Source: Candidatus Thiothrix putei (GTDB lineage Bacteria; Pseudomonadota; Gammaproteobacteria; Thiotrichales; Thiotrichaceae). From it: a stretch of DNA of 64,000 nucleotides. The stretch is taken from positions 1,656,001-1,720,000 of the forward strand of contig CP124756.1 in NCBI GenBank assembly GCA_029972225.1, written 5' to 3'. This document shows, piece by piece, positions 51,756 through 59,697 of the stretch. A model generated the notes under the pieces. That model saw only the letters and a program-made list of their open reading frames with translations, made no database searches and was not told the origin of the DNA. Each line of letters opens with the position of its first letter. Positions within the stretch are counted from its first letter, which is position 1. Both the position numbers and the translations under genes were made by a program.

Positions 51756-51933
51756 TGTCGACATCTTGTCTGTTGTGTTGACAATAATACCGCGAAACTG
51801 CCATTTTTCAAGAAAAACATCCTGACATTGTTGACACTTTAAAGCTATAATGTCGACACTATAACCAAGAAATGACAGTGTTTACCCCGAATACGTGGGT
51901 AGCAGCGCACCTTAAGACACTAAGATGTCGACA
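51756..51933. promoter_or_regulatory. Cluster of five TGTYGACA operators, probable GntR-regulator binding sites
   Basis: TGTCGACA at 51756-51763, 51851-51858 and 51926-51933; TGTTGACA at 51776-51783 and 51829-51836. The first is a perfect palindrome. They flank the start of the gntR gene and overlap the divergent plus-strand promoter. Such clusters of one palindrome beside a FadR-type gene are usually the regulator's own operators. Confidence 0.7.
51822..51851 (+). promoter_or_regulatory. Sigma-70-type promoter reading toward the sucA remnant and zapE
   Basis: CTGACA (51822-51827) and TATAAT (51846-51851) with an 18-bp spacer. Two of the TGTYGACA operators (51829 and 51851) overlap it, one in the spacer and one at the -10/start region, which would allow repression. 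Confidence 0.55.
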
Positions 51934-51968
51934 ATGCACTAGTTTGTTGCACTGCGTCAAGTCGGAAA

Positions 51969-52597
51969 TGTTTGATATTTACCATCTTCGACAAAGCAGC
52001 GAAGGGGTTATTACGGCGGAAGATGCGCAAGAACGGGTGCAACGTTGCCGCCAGCAATTTGCGGTATTCCATAAGCAGGAAAGTGGCGCAACCGTCATTT
52101 GGGAGGCACAATTCGGCGACTTCGCTAACTGTGCGCAAGTGGTCATTGACCAGTTCATCAGCTCCGGTGAACAGAAATGGGGGTGCTTGTGCGGGCTGGT
52201 GATGCTATTGCCACACGGCTTTGAAGGGCAGGGGCCGGAGCACTCTTCGGCGCGGTTGGAACGATACTTGCAGTTGTGCGCCCAGAAGTCAGATGGTGCG
52301 TGATTACCGCGCCCCGCTGATTGTGATGACCCCGAAAAGCTTGGTGCGTATTGAACAGATTTATTGGATCGTTACCCGAACATCGCGGTGAATGTCTGGT
52401 GTCAGGAAGAGCCGTTGAATCAAGGCGCATGGTTAAGCATTCAGGCCGCGTTGCGGCTCGTATTGGGTGGCATGGCGCGTTTGGATGTGGTAAGCCGCCC
52501 CGCTTCAGCGTCGCCTGCGGTGGGTAGCGCCAAAGTTCATGCTGCACAGCAGCAAGAATTGGTGAATAATGCCTTAGGAATCAGGGTCGAGTCATGA
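51969..52597 (+). pseudogene. sucA: 2-oxoglutarate dehydrogenase E1 remnant
   Basis: Pieces of SucA in correct order but in three frames. First [20 protein letters not shown], then [20 protein letters not shown] and [20 protein letters not shown] (to about 52290). Then [16 protein letters not shown] and VRIEQIY in another frame. Finally VWCQEEPLNQGAWLSIQAAL and SRPASASPAVGSAKVHAAQQ to the stop at 52597. The N-terminal two-thirds, with the thiamine-diphosphate site, is gone, and a large piece between TPKSL and VRIEQ is deleted. The family's conserved FANGAQ reads FANCAQ. It cannot code for an active enzyme. Its place next to sdhCDAB matches the ancestral sdh-suc arrangement. Confidence 0.88.
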
Positions 52598-52611
52598 AAG
52601 AAGGAAACGTT

Positions 52612-53724
52612 ATGCCGCTATTGAAGCATTACCAGGACGCCATCAAGGAGGGTGCGATCCAACACGATCCCGCCCAACTCGAAGGTATCAAGGTCTTGCA
52701 AGAGGTGTGGAATGGCTTGCTCAAACCGCGTGAAACGGCTCGCGTGGCACGTTCGCGGGGTTTGTTGGCGGTATTTTCCAAGCGGCATAATGTGGTGATC
52801 GAGCCAGTGCGCGGCGCTTACCTGTGGGGTGGCGTCGGGCGTGGCAAGACCTGGTTGATGGATATGTTTTATTCACGTCTGCCGCTGACGGAAAAGCGGC
52901 GGATGCATTACCACCATTTCATGTTCTTCATTCATGAGGAACTGAAACGGCTGGCGCACCATCGTAGCCCATTGGAGGCATTGGCGGCGCAATTGGCACA
53001 AGAAGTGCGCCTGTTGTGCATCGACGAATTCCACGTCATGGACATTGTGGATGCGATGTTGCTGCACGGTTTGCTGGAGGCGATGTGCAAACACGGCATT
53101 ACCTTGGTAACGACGTCTAATCGTCCGCCGGATGATTTGTATTTGAACGGTTTGCAGCGCGAACGGTTCTTGCCTGCGATTGCGTTACTGAAAAAGCACA
53201 CGCATGTGGTGGAGTTGGATAATCAGATTGACTACCGCATGTTGAAACACGTCAGCCAAGATAGCTTTTTGGAAGACGACGATGCGGTGTTGGTGGAACA
53301 CGAGCTGGAAAAGTGTTTCGCGGAACTCGCGACCGGTGCGATTGAGGTCGGGCAGGATATTGAGGTGCAAGGGCGTTGTTTGCCGACACATCGCCTGTCT
53401 GAAAATATTGTGTGGTTTGATTTCAAAACCTTATGTGAAACGGCGCGTTCTACCCGCGATTACATCGAGTTGGCGGAACGCTTTGATTACATCGTATTAT
53501 CGGGTTTGCATGTGTTGACCGAGGAACACGAATCGGCGGCACGGCGTTTTCTTAACCTGATTGACGAGTTATATGACCGGCAGGTGCAGTTCATTTTTTC
53601 CACGACGATTGCGCTGGATAATCTGTATCAGGGTGAAAAGTTGCGCTTTGAGTTTCAGCGGGCGTTGAGCCGCTTGAATGAGATGAAGGGCGATGATTAT
53701 CAGCAGGTTAAGTTTAGCGGTTGA
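52612..53724 (+). CDS. zapE: Cell division protein ZapE / AFG1-like ATPase
   Basis: A 370-residue P-loop ATPase: YLWGGVGRGKTWLMDMFY (Walker A), VRLLCIDEFHVMDIVDAMLL (Walker B and following), VTTSNRPPDDLYLNGLQRERF and the C-terminal FDYIVLSGLHVLTEE region typical of the AFG1/ZapE family. In E. coli it binds FtsZ and is needed for division under stress; mitochondrial homologues act in protein quality control. The ATG at 52612 has AAGGAA six bases upstream; an ATG six codons earlier overlaps the sucA remnant. It lies directly downstream of the sucA remnant and probably shares its promoter. Confidence 0.93.
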   Translation: MPLLKHYQDAIKEGAIQHDPAQLEGIKVLQEVWNGLLKPRETARVARSRGLLAVFSKRHNVVIEPVRGAYLWGGVGRGKTWLMDMFYSRLPLTEKRRMHYHHFMFFIHEELKRLAHHRSPLEALAAQLAQEVRLLCIDEFHVMDIVDAMLLHGLLEAMCKHGITLVTTSNRPPDDLYLNGLQRERFLPAIALLKKHTHVVELDNQIDYRMLKHVSQDSFLEDDDAVLVEHELEKCFAELATGAIEVGQDIEVQGRCLPTHRLSENIVWFDFKTLCETARSTRDYIELAERFDYIVLSGLHVLTEEHESAARRFLNLIDELYDRQVQFIFSTTIALDNLYQGEKLRFEFQRALSRLNEMKGDDYQQVKFSG

Positions 53725-53745
53725 GTTAGACTGGTGTGTAAGGTG

Positions 53746-53840
53746 TAAGTACTCATGCAAAAGTTTTTCAGAAAAACAACCACTTACAAATCAATCGGTT
53801 ACGATTGCAAAGTTCCGAGTAACTTATGCCTAAGTACTTA
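53746..53840. repeat. 95-bp MITE-like inverted-repeat element, copy 2
   Basis: Same length and orientation as copy 1 (16706-16800) with 4 substitutions in 95 bp. It begins TAAGTACTCATGCAAAAGTT and ends AACTTATGCCTAAGTACTTA. It lies 22 bp after the zapE stop. Both copies keep their 10-bp palindromic ends, so these belong to the element and are not a target duplication. Confidence 0.82.
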
Positions 53841-54037
53841 GTTAATTAGGTCTAGAAGATACTTCCCATTATCAATACTAAAATTATTCTTGATTGATCA
53901 AAGATCAATATTTCTAATATGGTAGCATCTGCAAGCCATTTGCTTGTTAAATGCGCAATATTTTTCAGATGAACGGCATAATTTTTCATGTGATTCATGC
54001 GAGCGTTAGCTAGGCAATCCGTGTGGAATGTGACAAA

Positions 54038-54060
54038 CTGTACTCACAAGGTAAGTACAG
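54038..54060. promoter_or_regulatory. Probable autoregulatory operator of the TacA/TacT pair
   Basis: CTGTACT and AGTACAG form a 7-bp inverted repeat with a 9-bp spacer, ending 6 bases before the antitoxin ATG and overlapping the ribosome site. Ribbon-helix-helix antitoxins of this family repress their own promoter through such sites. Confidence 0.5.
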
Positions 54061-54066
54061 GAGTTT

Positions 54067-54342
54067 ATGGTTATGTTGGCACTATCAGAACGCATCAATC
54101 TACGCACTAATGCGGAAACCAAAAGCTTGTTGACGCGAGCCGCCTCTTTTCGTGGTTTGTCGTTGAGCAATTTTCTGTTGGAAGCTGCTCAAAAAATGGC
54201 GCAAGAAGTCTTGAAAGGGCAGGAGCAAATCCTGTTATCTGAACGGGATTGGGAGCGGTTTGCGCTGATTCTCGATGATGATTCTCCGCCAAATGCCAAA
54301 TTACAAAAAGCCATGAGCAAGTTTAAGGCTACCCAAGCATGA
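54067..54342 (+). CDS. tacA: DUF1778 antitoxin (TacA family)
   Basis: A 91-residue protein with an N-terminal ribbon-helix-helix DNA-binding domain (ERINLRTNAETKSLLTRAAS, FRGLSLSNFLLEAA) and a C-terminal toxin-binding tail (LLSERDWERFALILDDDSPP). DUF1778 antitoxins bind and neutralise GNAT toxins and autorepress the operon. A second ATG two codons downstream fits AGGAG spacing better (9 rather than 3 bases) and may be the true start. It overlaps the toxin by 4 bp. It follows an intergenic palindrome likely to be its operator. Confidence 0.9.
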   Translation: MVMLALSERINLRTNAETKSLLTRAASFRGLSLSNFLLEAAQKMAQEVLKGQEQILLSERDWERFALILDDDSPPNAKLQKAMSKFKATQA

Positions 54343-54839
54343 GCCGCTGGGTAATTGAACCGTTCCATAAGCATTCGGGGCGTGATGGGTTTGCCTGCGG
54401 CGAACCAGCGTTAGATGCTTATTTGGCAATATATGCAGGACAGCATGAGCAAGCGGGCGTTGCGCGAACATTTCTAGCCGTTGACCCACAAGATCAAGGC
54501 TTGGTGGGTTATTACAGCCTGAGCATGAGCAGTATCCCCCGTGATAATTTGCCGGATGCGTTGCACAAGCGGTTTCCGGCGTTTCCTATTCCGGTGGCAC
54601 GTTTGGTCAGGTTGGCGATTGATCGCAGCCGTCAAGGGCAAGGTGCAGGTGAATTTCTGTTCATGGATGCCTTGCAACGCTGCCATAAACTGGCCAAAGA
54701 AATCGGTATGGTGGCGGTGGTAGTGGATGCGAAACACGACAAAGCTGCGGCGTTTTACCGCCAATACGGGTTTGAAAGTTTGCCAGACCAGCCCTTGTTG
54801 TTGTGGTTGACGAGCAAGAAGCTGGGTAAATTGTTTTAA
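54339..54839 (+). CDS. tacT: GNAT-family toxin (TacT)
   Basis: A 166-residue N-acetyltransferase: GRDGFACGEPALDAYLAIYA (the conserved FxCGxxxLDxYL motif of TacT-type toxins), GLVGYYSLSMSSI, the acetyl-CoA loop DRSRQGQGAGEFLFMDAL (Q/RxxGxG/A), and VVVDAKHDKAAAFYRQYGF. TacT toxins acetylate the amino group of charged tRNAs and stop translation. Coupled to the antitoxin by an ATGA overlap. All motifs are intact, so the pair is likely functional. Confidence 0.92.
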   Translation: MSRWVIEPFHKHSGRDGFACGEPALDAYLAIYAGQHEQAGVARTFLAVDPQDQGLVGYYSLSMSSIPRDNLPDALHKRFPAFPIPVARLVRLAIDRSRQGQGAGEFLFMDALQRCHKLAKEIGMVAVVVDAKHDKAAAFYRQYGFESLPDQPLLLWLTSKKLGKLF

Positions 54840-54900
54840 GAAATCGTGCGTTTAAACGGGTAAACGGACGTATGGCATTAACCCCGTCAGCGTGACGAAA

Positions 54901-55464
54901 TCAGCACTTCATGCTTTTGTTCGGGTAGAATCGGGGCATCGACAAAAAAAGGGCGCGTTTGCCCTCCTTAGCCTCCTGAATGCGCGGTTTTAGTTCATTT
55001 TCCAGGAACTTTTCTTGTGCTTTCACATCAGCTTTGGCGGGTATCATCCCCACTTTACGGATGTCCATCCCTATTTTCTTCATAAAGACACGTACCCTGT
55101 CCTCACTGCGTTTGATGCCTGTCAGCTCCTCAATCTTAGCGGCTGCCGCCTTGCTGGTTGCGGGGGGATATTCACGAAAATAGGCTTCAATCTTGTCTTT
55201 ATATGCCATCAAATCACTCTGTGGTTTATTGAATCGTATTTCTTTAAGAGCTTCTAAACCGTTAGGTTGTAGGTAGGCGTTTAGGTAGGCAAGCAGCGTG
55301 GCTTCTGTAATCCTTTCCAATCGTTTGATTTCCTTATGCGTCAACTGTTGGGATTTCAGGTACAGCACGGACATTTTCTTACGGACTCTGGGATGAGGAT
55401 GGCGCTCCTTCCAGTAGAACAGCTCCGCTATCTCATCCTCAGTGAAAGTGATTTTTAATGTCAT
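54901..55464 (-). pseudogene. Truncated IS630 transposase (frame A only)
   Basis: Matches frame A of copy A (VGMIPAKADVKAQ, RIQEAKEGKRALF) and then runs into unrelated sequence as RFYPNKSMKC. Without frame B there are no catalytic residues. It might still make a DNA-binding fragment. Confidence 0.85.
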
Positions 55465-55547
55465 ACATTACTCATGGCTGCTTTTGTTACCAGTCATCTA
55501 ACCATATTTCCCTGATCAAAAAAACTATTTTATGGCACGGACTGGTA
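54935..55547 (-). mobile_element. IS630 copy B, left-truncated remnant
   Basis: 613 bp nearly identical to the right part of copy A (8982-9594), ending with the same GGTA and TA. The left boundary is at GGCATCGAC, exactly at the frameshift region, so the whole catalytic part is missing. The T7 slippery run survives. It lies about 50 bp upstream of the Pho box of the betaine-lipid operon. Confidence 0.88.
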
Positions 55548-55598
55548 TAGCAGGTAAGCAAACAGGTTGCGCACAGGTACGCGAAACCCATAACACAA

Positions 55599-55627
55599 CG
55601 GTCATATAACCGTCATTTTGCCGTCAT
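55599..55627 (+). promoter_or_regulatory. Pho box: three direct repeats upstream of btaA
   Basis: CGGTCAT, CCGTCAT and CCGTCAT start at 55599, 55610 and 55621, an exact 11-bp period with 4-bp spacers (ATAA, TTTG). This is the PhoB-binding layout (CTGTCAT-N4-CTGTCAT), here with one repeat more than the minimum. It ends 51 bp before the btaA ATG, so the operon should be switched on by phosphate starvation. Confidence 0.85.
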
Positions 55628-55678
55628 TCCCAAGCCTTAGCCTCAAGCCCACGATTAGATTTTGTTAGCGAGAGTTTC

Positions 55679-56893
55679 ATGGCAGGTATTTCCGACGCAA
55701 TGCGCGATGCTGTGCATCAACATGCCCCCACGTCCTTGATGGGGATGCAGCAACGTTTGTTCAGCTTTTGGTTCAATAGCTTCATCTACAACCAGATTTG
55801 GGAAGACCCCACGGTGGATATGCAAACCTTGCAACTGACTTCGGAAAGCCGGGTGCTGACGATTGCTTCGGGCGGTTGTAACGTGTTGAATTACCTGACC
55901 GCAAGCCCCGCGCATATCACCGCGATTGACCTGAACCCCTACCATTTGTCCCTGACGCGCCTGAAACTGGCAGCGATGAAACATTTGCCGGATCACGCCA
56001 CCTTCTACGATTTCTTTGGTTACGCTGACCGCGACACCAATCCGGCGCATTACGAGCAATACATCCGCCCGCATTTGGATGATGCATTGGATGGATTCTG
56101 GCAAGGCCGCAGCATTTTGGGGCAAAAGCGCATTCATATGTTCCGTGACGGGCTGTATCGGCAAACGCGCTTCGGCTATTTCATGCGCTTCTTGCACTGG
56201 ATTGCTCGCCGCACCAATTACCACCCTGAAAAGCTCCTCACTGCCACCAGTTTGTACGAACAGAAAGCGATTTTTAACCAACACATCGCACCGTTTTTCG
56301 ACAATAAGTTGGTGAAGTTTTTGGGCAAATTGCCAATGTCGGTGTTCAGCCTTGGCATTCCGCCGCAGCAATATAAGGCGATGAAAGAGCAGGGCAATCT
56401 GATCGAGCAATACCGCGAGCGTGTCGAACGTTTGGCGTGTGATACCCCGATTCAGAACAATTATTTCGCATGGCAAGGTTTTAGCCACAGCTACGATCAC
56501 GAAAAGCGTCAGGCGATTCCTGATTACCTGAAAGCGGAAAATTACGACAATATCCGCCAGCAATTGGGCAAAGTGGATACGCACCTGGGCTCCATGATCG
56601 ACTTCCTTGAGCAGCAAGCTCCGCACAGTTACGACCGTTTCGTGTTCCTTGATGCGCAAGACTGGATGACGGATGAAGTCCTCACCCAGTTGTGGACGCA
56701 AGTTGCCCGCGTGGGCAAGCCGGGGACGCGGATTATCTTCCGTACCGCCGCCGCCGAATCACCGTTGGAAACCGCGTTGCCAGCCGAATTACGCAGCCAG
56801 TTTGTGTACGAAGCTGAAGCTTCCGCGCAACTGTTCCAGCAAGACCGTTCGGCGATTTACGGTGGTTTTCACCTCTACCGCAAGGCCGATTGA
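55679..56893 (+). CDS. btaA: S-adenosylmethionine:diacylglycerol 3-amino-3-carboxypropyltransferase
   Basis: A 404-residue DUF3419/BtaA-type enzyme: FNSFIYNQIWEDPTVDMQTL, VLTIASGGCNVLNYLT (SAM-binding), ITAIDLNPYHLSLTRLKLAA, and the later GLYRQTRFGYFMRFLHWIA and FVFLDAQDWMTDEVL are typical. It transfers the aminocarboxypropyl group from SAM to diacylglycerol, making diacylglycerylhomoserine, the first step to the betaine lipid DGTS, a phosphorus-free membrane lipid. A triple Pho box precedes it. The stop overlaps the region of the btaB start. btaA and btaB are separate genes here, as in Rhodobacter, not the fused eukaryotic form. Confidence 0.93.
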   Translation: MAGISDAMRDAVHQHAPTSLMGMQQRLFSFWFNSFIYNQIWEDPTVDMQTLQLTSESRVLTIASGGCNVLNYLTASPAHITAIDLNPYHLSLTRLKLAAMKHLPDHATFYDFFGYADRDTNPAHYEQYIRPHLDDALDGFWQGRSILGQKRIHMFRDGLYRQTRFGYFMRFLHWIARRTNYHPEKLLTATSLYEQKAIFNQHIAPFFDNKLVKFLGKLPMSVFSLGIPPQQYKAMKEQGNLIEQYRERVERLACDTPIQNNYFAWQGFSHSYDHEKRQAIPDYLKAENYDNIRQQLGKVDTHLGSMIDFLEQQAPHSYDRFVFLDAQDWMTDEVLTQLWTQVARVGKPGTRIIFRTAAAESPLETALPAELRSQFVYEAEASAQLFQQDRSAIYGGFHLYRKAD

Positions 56894-56895
56894 CG

Positions 56896-57594
56896 ATGGA
56901 TGCCGCACAGAAAATGGATCAGCAGTACCGTTACCAGCGGTACGTTTACGACTGGTCGCGCAAGTATTATTTGTTGGGGCGCGATGCCTTGCTGGCGGAA
57001 ATCCCGTTGCAGTCGGGCGAAACCTTGCTGGAAATCGGCTGTGGCACGGGGCGTAATTTAACCAAGTTGGCTTATCGCCATCCGCACGCCAAACTTTACG
57101 GTATGGATGCGTCGGCGATGATGCTCGATACTGCCCGTGACAATTTGCGTAACACTTTGTATGCGCAACAAATTACTTTGCAGCAAGGCTTGGCGGGGCA
57201 GGTTGATCACACCACCTTCGGGCTGGAAAAACCGTTTGATCATATTGTGTTTTCGTATGTGCTGTCGATGATCCCCAGTTGGCAGGATGCGTTGGAACAT
57301 GCCTTGAGCATCCTCAAACCCGGTGGTTGTTTGCACGTGGTGGATTTTTCCGACCAGCAAACCATGCCTACCTGGTTTCGCAAGCTGCTGTTGCAGTGGC
57401 TGGATTGGTTCAATGTCCACCCTGATCCGGCAGTCCCGGCGTATTTGGAGCAAATGGCAGCCCGTCATCACGACCAATTGCGTATTCGTCACCTGAGTGG
57501 GCGTTACGCAGTGCTTGCGCATTACCAGAAAGGGGGGATTCCCAATGACCATCAACCAGAACTTCCGCAAATATCGCAGTATCTGGATTTCTGA
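56896..57594 (+). CDS. btaB: Diacylglycerylhomoserine N-methyltransferase
   Basis: A 232-residue class I methyltransferase: YVYDWSRKYYLLGRDALLAE at the N-terminus, ETLLEIGCGTGRNLTKLA (SAM-binding), LYGMDASAMMLDTAR and LSMIPSWQDALEHAL with PGGCLHVVDFSDQ. It should methylate the homoserine head group three times to give DGTS. The ATG at 56896 is used; a TTG two codons earlier overlaps the btaA stop. The downstream gene starts inside its 3' end (50-bp overlap), tying the three genes in one operon. Confidence 0.9.
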   Translation: MDAAQKMDQQYRYQRYVYDWSRKYYLLGRDALLAEIPLQSGETLLEIGCGTGRNLTKLAYRHPHAKLYGMDASAMMLDTARDNLRNTLYAQQITLQQGLAGQVDHTTFGLEKPFDHIVFSYVLSMIPSWQDALEHALSILKPGGCLHVVDFSDQQTMPTWFRKLLLQWLDWFNVHPDPAVPAYLEQMAARHHDQLRIRHLSGRYAVLAHYQKGGIPNDHQPELPQISQYLDF

Positions 57595-58354
57595 TACGCA
57601 CCTCGGTTCGCGCGGGTGCAAAGCCGAGTTTCTGCTCGATTTCCTGCAACACAATCAAGCCGATCATTTGTATCTGGTCGGCGATATTATCGACGGCTGG
57701 GCATTACGCAAACGCTGGTATTGGGATACGTTCCACGACCAGATTTTGCACTTGCTGTTTGAACGGGCGCAACGCGGGTCGCAAGTGACCTACGTCAGCG
57801 GCAATCATGATGAGTTTTTGCGTCCATTTATCCATCACCGCATTACCGCGATCAGTTTGGAAGACGAGGTGGTGCATACCACCGCTGATGGGCGCAAGTT
57901 TTTGGTGCTGCACGGCGACCAGTTTGATGGCGTGATGCAGTTTGCGCGGTGGCTGGCAATCTTGGGTGATTGGATTTACGAGCGTTTGCTGGTGGTGAAT
58001 AATGTGTACAACCGGCTGCGGCGGCGCATGGGTTATCCGTATTGGTCACTCTCGGCTTACCTCAAGCACAAAACCAAGTCGGCGGTGAATTTCATCTCGG
58101 CATTCGAGGAAACGCTGGCGAAAGAAGCGAAAAAGCGTCAGTTGGATGGGATTATTTGCGGGCATATTCACCATGCCGAAATCCGCGAGATTGACGGGGT
58201 ATTGTATTGCAATGATGGCGATTGGGTAGAAAGTTGCACCGCACTGGTGGAAGAGTGGGATGGGAGTTTGCACGTGGTGCGCTGGACAGAAGCTAAAAAT
58301 GCCGCTGTGGAAGTATGCTTGCCCAGCGTAACGCCTGAACCGTTAGCTGCTTAA
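57545..58354 (+). CDS. plcP: PlcP-type phospholipase C (metallophosphoesterase, LpxH-like)
   Basis: A 269-residue calcineurin-like phosphoesterase with all metal-binding motifs: WISDTHLGSRG, LVGDIIDGWAL, YVSGNHDEFLR, LHGDQFDGV and ICGHIHHAEI. General annotation would be UDP-2,3-diacylglucosamine diphosphatase, but its place after btaAB matches PlcP, the phospholipase that cuts phosphatidylglycerol or phosphatidylethanolamine to diacylglycerol for phosphorus-free lipid synthesis. GGGGGG lies 7 bases before the chosen ATG; the longer frame into btaB is not used. The Pho box upstream of btaA should control all three. PlcP versus LpxH is inferred from context. Confidence 0.82.
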   Translation: MTINQNFRKYRSIWISDTHLGSRGCKAEFLLDFLQHNQADHLYLVGDIIDGWALRKRWYWDTFHDQILHLLFERAQRGSQVTYVSGNHDEFLRPFIHHRITAISLEDEVVHTTADGRKFLVLHGDQFDGVMQFARWLAILGDWIYERLLVVNNVYNRLRRRMGYPYWSLSAYLKHKTKSAVNFISAFEETLAKEAKKRQLDGIICGHIHHAEIREIDGVLYCNDGDWVESCTALVEEWDGSLHVVRWTEAKNAAVEVCLPSVTPEPLAA

Positions 58355-58375
58355 CGCTATTTCAGAACAACAAGC

Positions 58376-58412
58376 ATAAAAAAAGGGAGCATCCGTGCTC
58401 CCTTAATCTTTT
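58376..58412. terminator. Bidirectional terminator between plcP and pstS
   Basis: Stem AAGGGAGCA / TGCTCCCTT (58383-58404) with a 4-nt loop, preceded by an A-run and followed by TTAATCTTTTT. It can end both convergent transcripts. Confidence 0.88.
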
Positions 58413-58472
58413 TGAATCTTTAGTTATCGCTTAGATCGGCTTATTTTTTATGATTGTCTAGAGAGAGTTTGA

Positions 58473-59516
58473 TTACTTCAGTGCGTTTACTGACACTGGC
58501 TTCAGTGCGTTAGCAGCAGCAACTGTTTCAGCTTTTTGGCTATCCGGTAATGCAACCAGACCTTTGTCAGCCAAGTAGCCGTCTTTGCTCAGCGCTTCTT
58601 CGCTAGTGAATTCAGCGATGAATTCTTTGATACCAGGTACTTGACCAACGTGGCTGTTTTTCACGTAGAAGAACAGTGGGCGTGACAGTGGGTAAGCACC
58701 GCTAGAGATGTTCTCGTAGCTGATTTCTTTGCCGTCGATAGTGGCAGCTTTCAGGGAGTCCATGTTTTGCTCAAGGAAGCTGTAACCGAAGATGCCGACT
58801 GCATCACGGTTAGCTTGCAGCTTTTGTACGATCAGGTTGTCATTTTCGCCCGCTTCGATGTAGTGACCGTCTTCACGCACGGTGGTGCAAGCGGCTTTGA
58901 ATGCTTTCTCGTCTTTCTTTTTCAGCTCTGGCATACCTTGGAACAACAGGCAACCTTTTTCCATGCCCAGTTCAGCCAATGCGTCACGTGTGCCAGATGT
59001 AGGTGGCGGGCCCATGACTTCGATTTTCACGTCAGCCATGTCGGGGTTGATTTGCTTCCAAGTGGTGTAAGTGTTGGGTTGCAATTCACCGTTAGGGCCA
59101 GTTGGAACGTCTTTTGCCAGTGCCAGATACAGTTCGCGGCGAGACAGTTTGACGGGTGCAGCATCCTTGGCTTGAGCTACAGCGATACCGTCGAAGCCGA
59201 TTTTGACTTCAGTGACTTCGTTAACGCCGTTTTTGATGCAGCTTTCCATCTCGCTCTTTTTCATGCGGCGGGAAGCGTTGGTGATGTCTGGGGTTTCAAT
59301 GCCAGCGCCTGAACAGAACAATTTCATACCGCCGCCAGTGCCGGTGGATTCAACCTTAGGAGCAGCCATGCCTGTTTTCTTGGCAAACTGTTCAGCAACA
59401 GCCGTCGAGAAAGGGTATACAGTAGAGGAGCCAACGATTTCGATATTATCGCGTGCTTGTGCAACGCCAGAGGCAGCAACCAAGCCCAGTACAACTGCCA
59501 GAGTGAGTTTTTTCAT
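58473..59516 (-). CDS. pstS: Phosphate ABC transporter substrate-binding protein
   Basis: A 347-residue periplasmic binding protein with a Sec signal peptide (MKKLTLAVVLGLVAASGVAQA) and the PstS motifs IVGSSTVYPFSTAVAEQFAK, GTGGGMKLFCSGAGIETPDI, SRRMKKSEMESC and PPPTSGTRDALAELG, where the serine/threonine residues grip phosphate. It captures phosphate for PstABC, which are not adjacent. It converges on the betaine-lipid operon, so phosphate uptake and phospholipid replacement sit side by side. No convincing Pho box was found in the 118 bp upstream. Confidence 0.93.
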   Translation of the reverse strand: MKKLTLAVVLGLVAASGVAQARDNIEIVGSSTVYPFSTAVAEQFAKKTGMAAPKVESTGTGGGMKLFCSGAGIETPDITNASRRMKKSEMESCIKNGVNEVTEVKIGFDGIAVAQAKDAAPVKLSRRELYLALAKDVPTGPNGELQPNTYTTWKQINPDMADVKIEVMGPPPTSGTRDALAELGMEKGCLLFQGMPELKKKDEKAFKAACTTVREDGHYIEAGENDNLIVQKLQANRDAVGIFGYSFLEQNMDSLKAATIDGKEISYENISSGAYPLSRPLFFYVKNSHVGQVPGIKEFIAEFTSEEALSKDGYLADKGLVALPDSQKAETVAAANALKPVSVNALK

Positions 59517-59697
59517 TGCGAGTTTCCTTCAAACAAAAAGAATCCAAGGCGGATTTGCGCGAATCTTAAGGGGTATTCAATGAAGGTTTTATGGCAGATA
59601 TATTAAGAAAGGATGACAACGACTGTTTGCTCAGGTGTCATCAAGCTGCAATAACGGCGGCGTAGCATGGGTAAACCCCCAAAATGGAATCAAGCCA

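Larger units (their letters stand above)
53725..54066. other. Intergenic region with MITE copy 2 and the TA-system promoter
   Basis: A 342-bp AT-rich region with no gene. It holds the 95-bp repeat (53746-53840), a perfect inverted repeat ATTGATC-AAA-GATCAAT at 53893-53909 (spacing does not fit FNR), and the operator-like palindrome in front of the toxin-antitoxin genes (54038-54060). Confidence 0.6.

Noticed and set aside
55655-56701. A 348-codon minus-strand open frame
   Set aside because: It is fully antisense to btaA, covers its promoter side and has no family motif.
59517-59640. Possible Pho box upstream of pstS
   Set aside because: Only isolated TGTCAT half sites are seen, without the 11-bp periodic pair.
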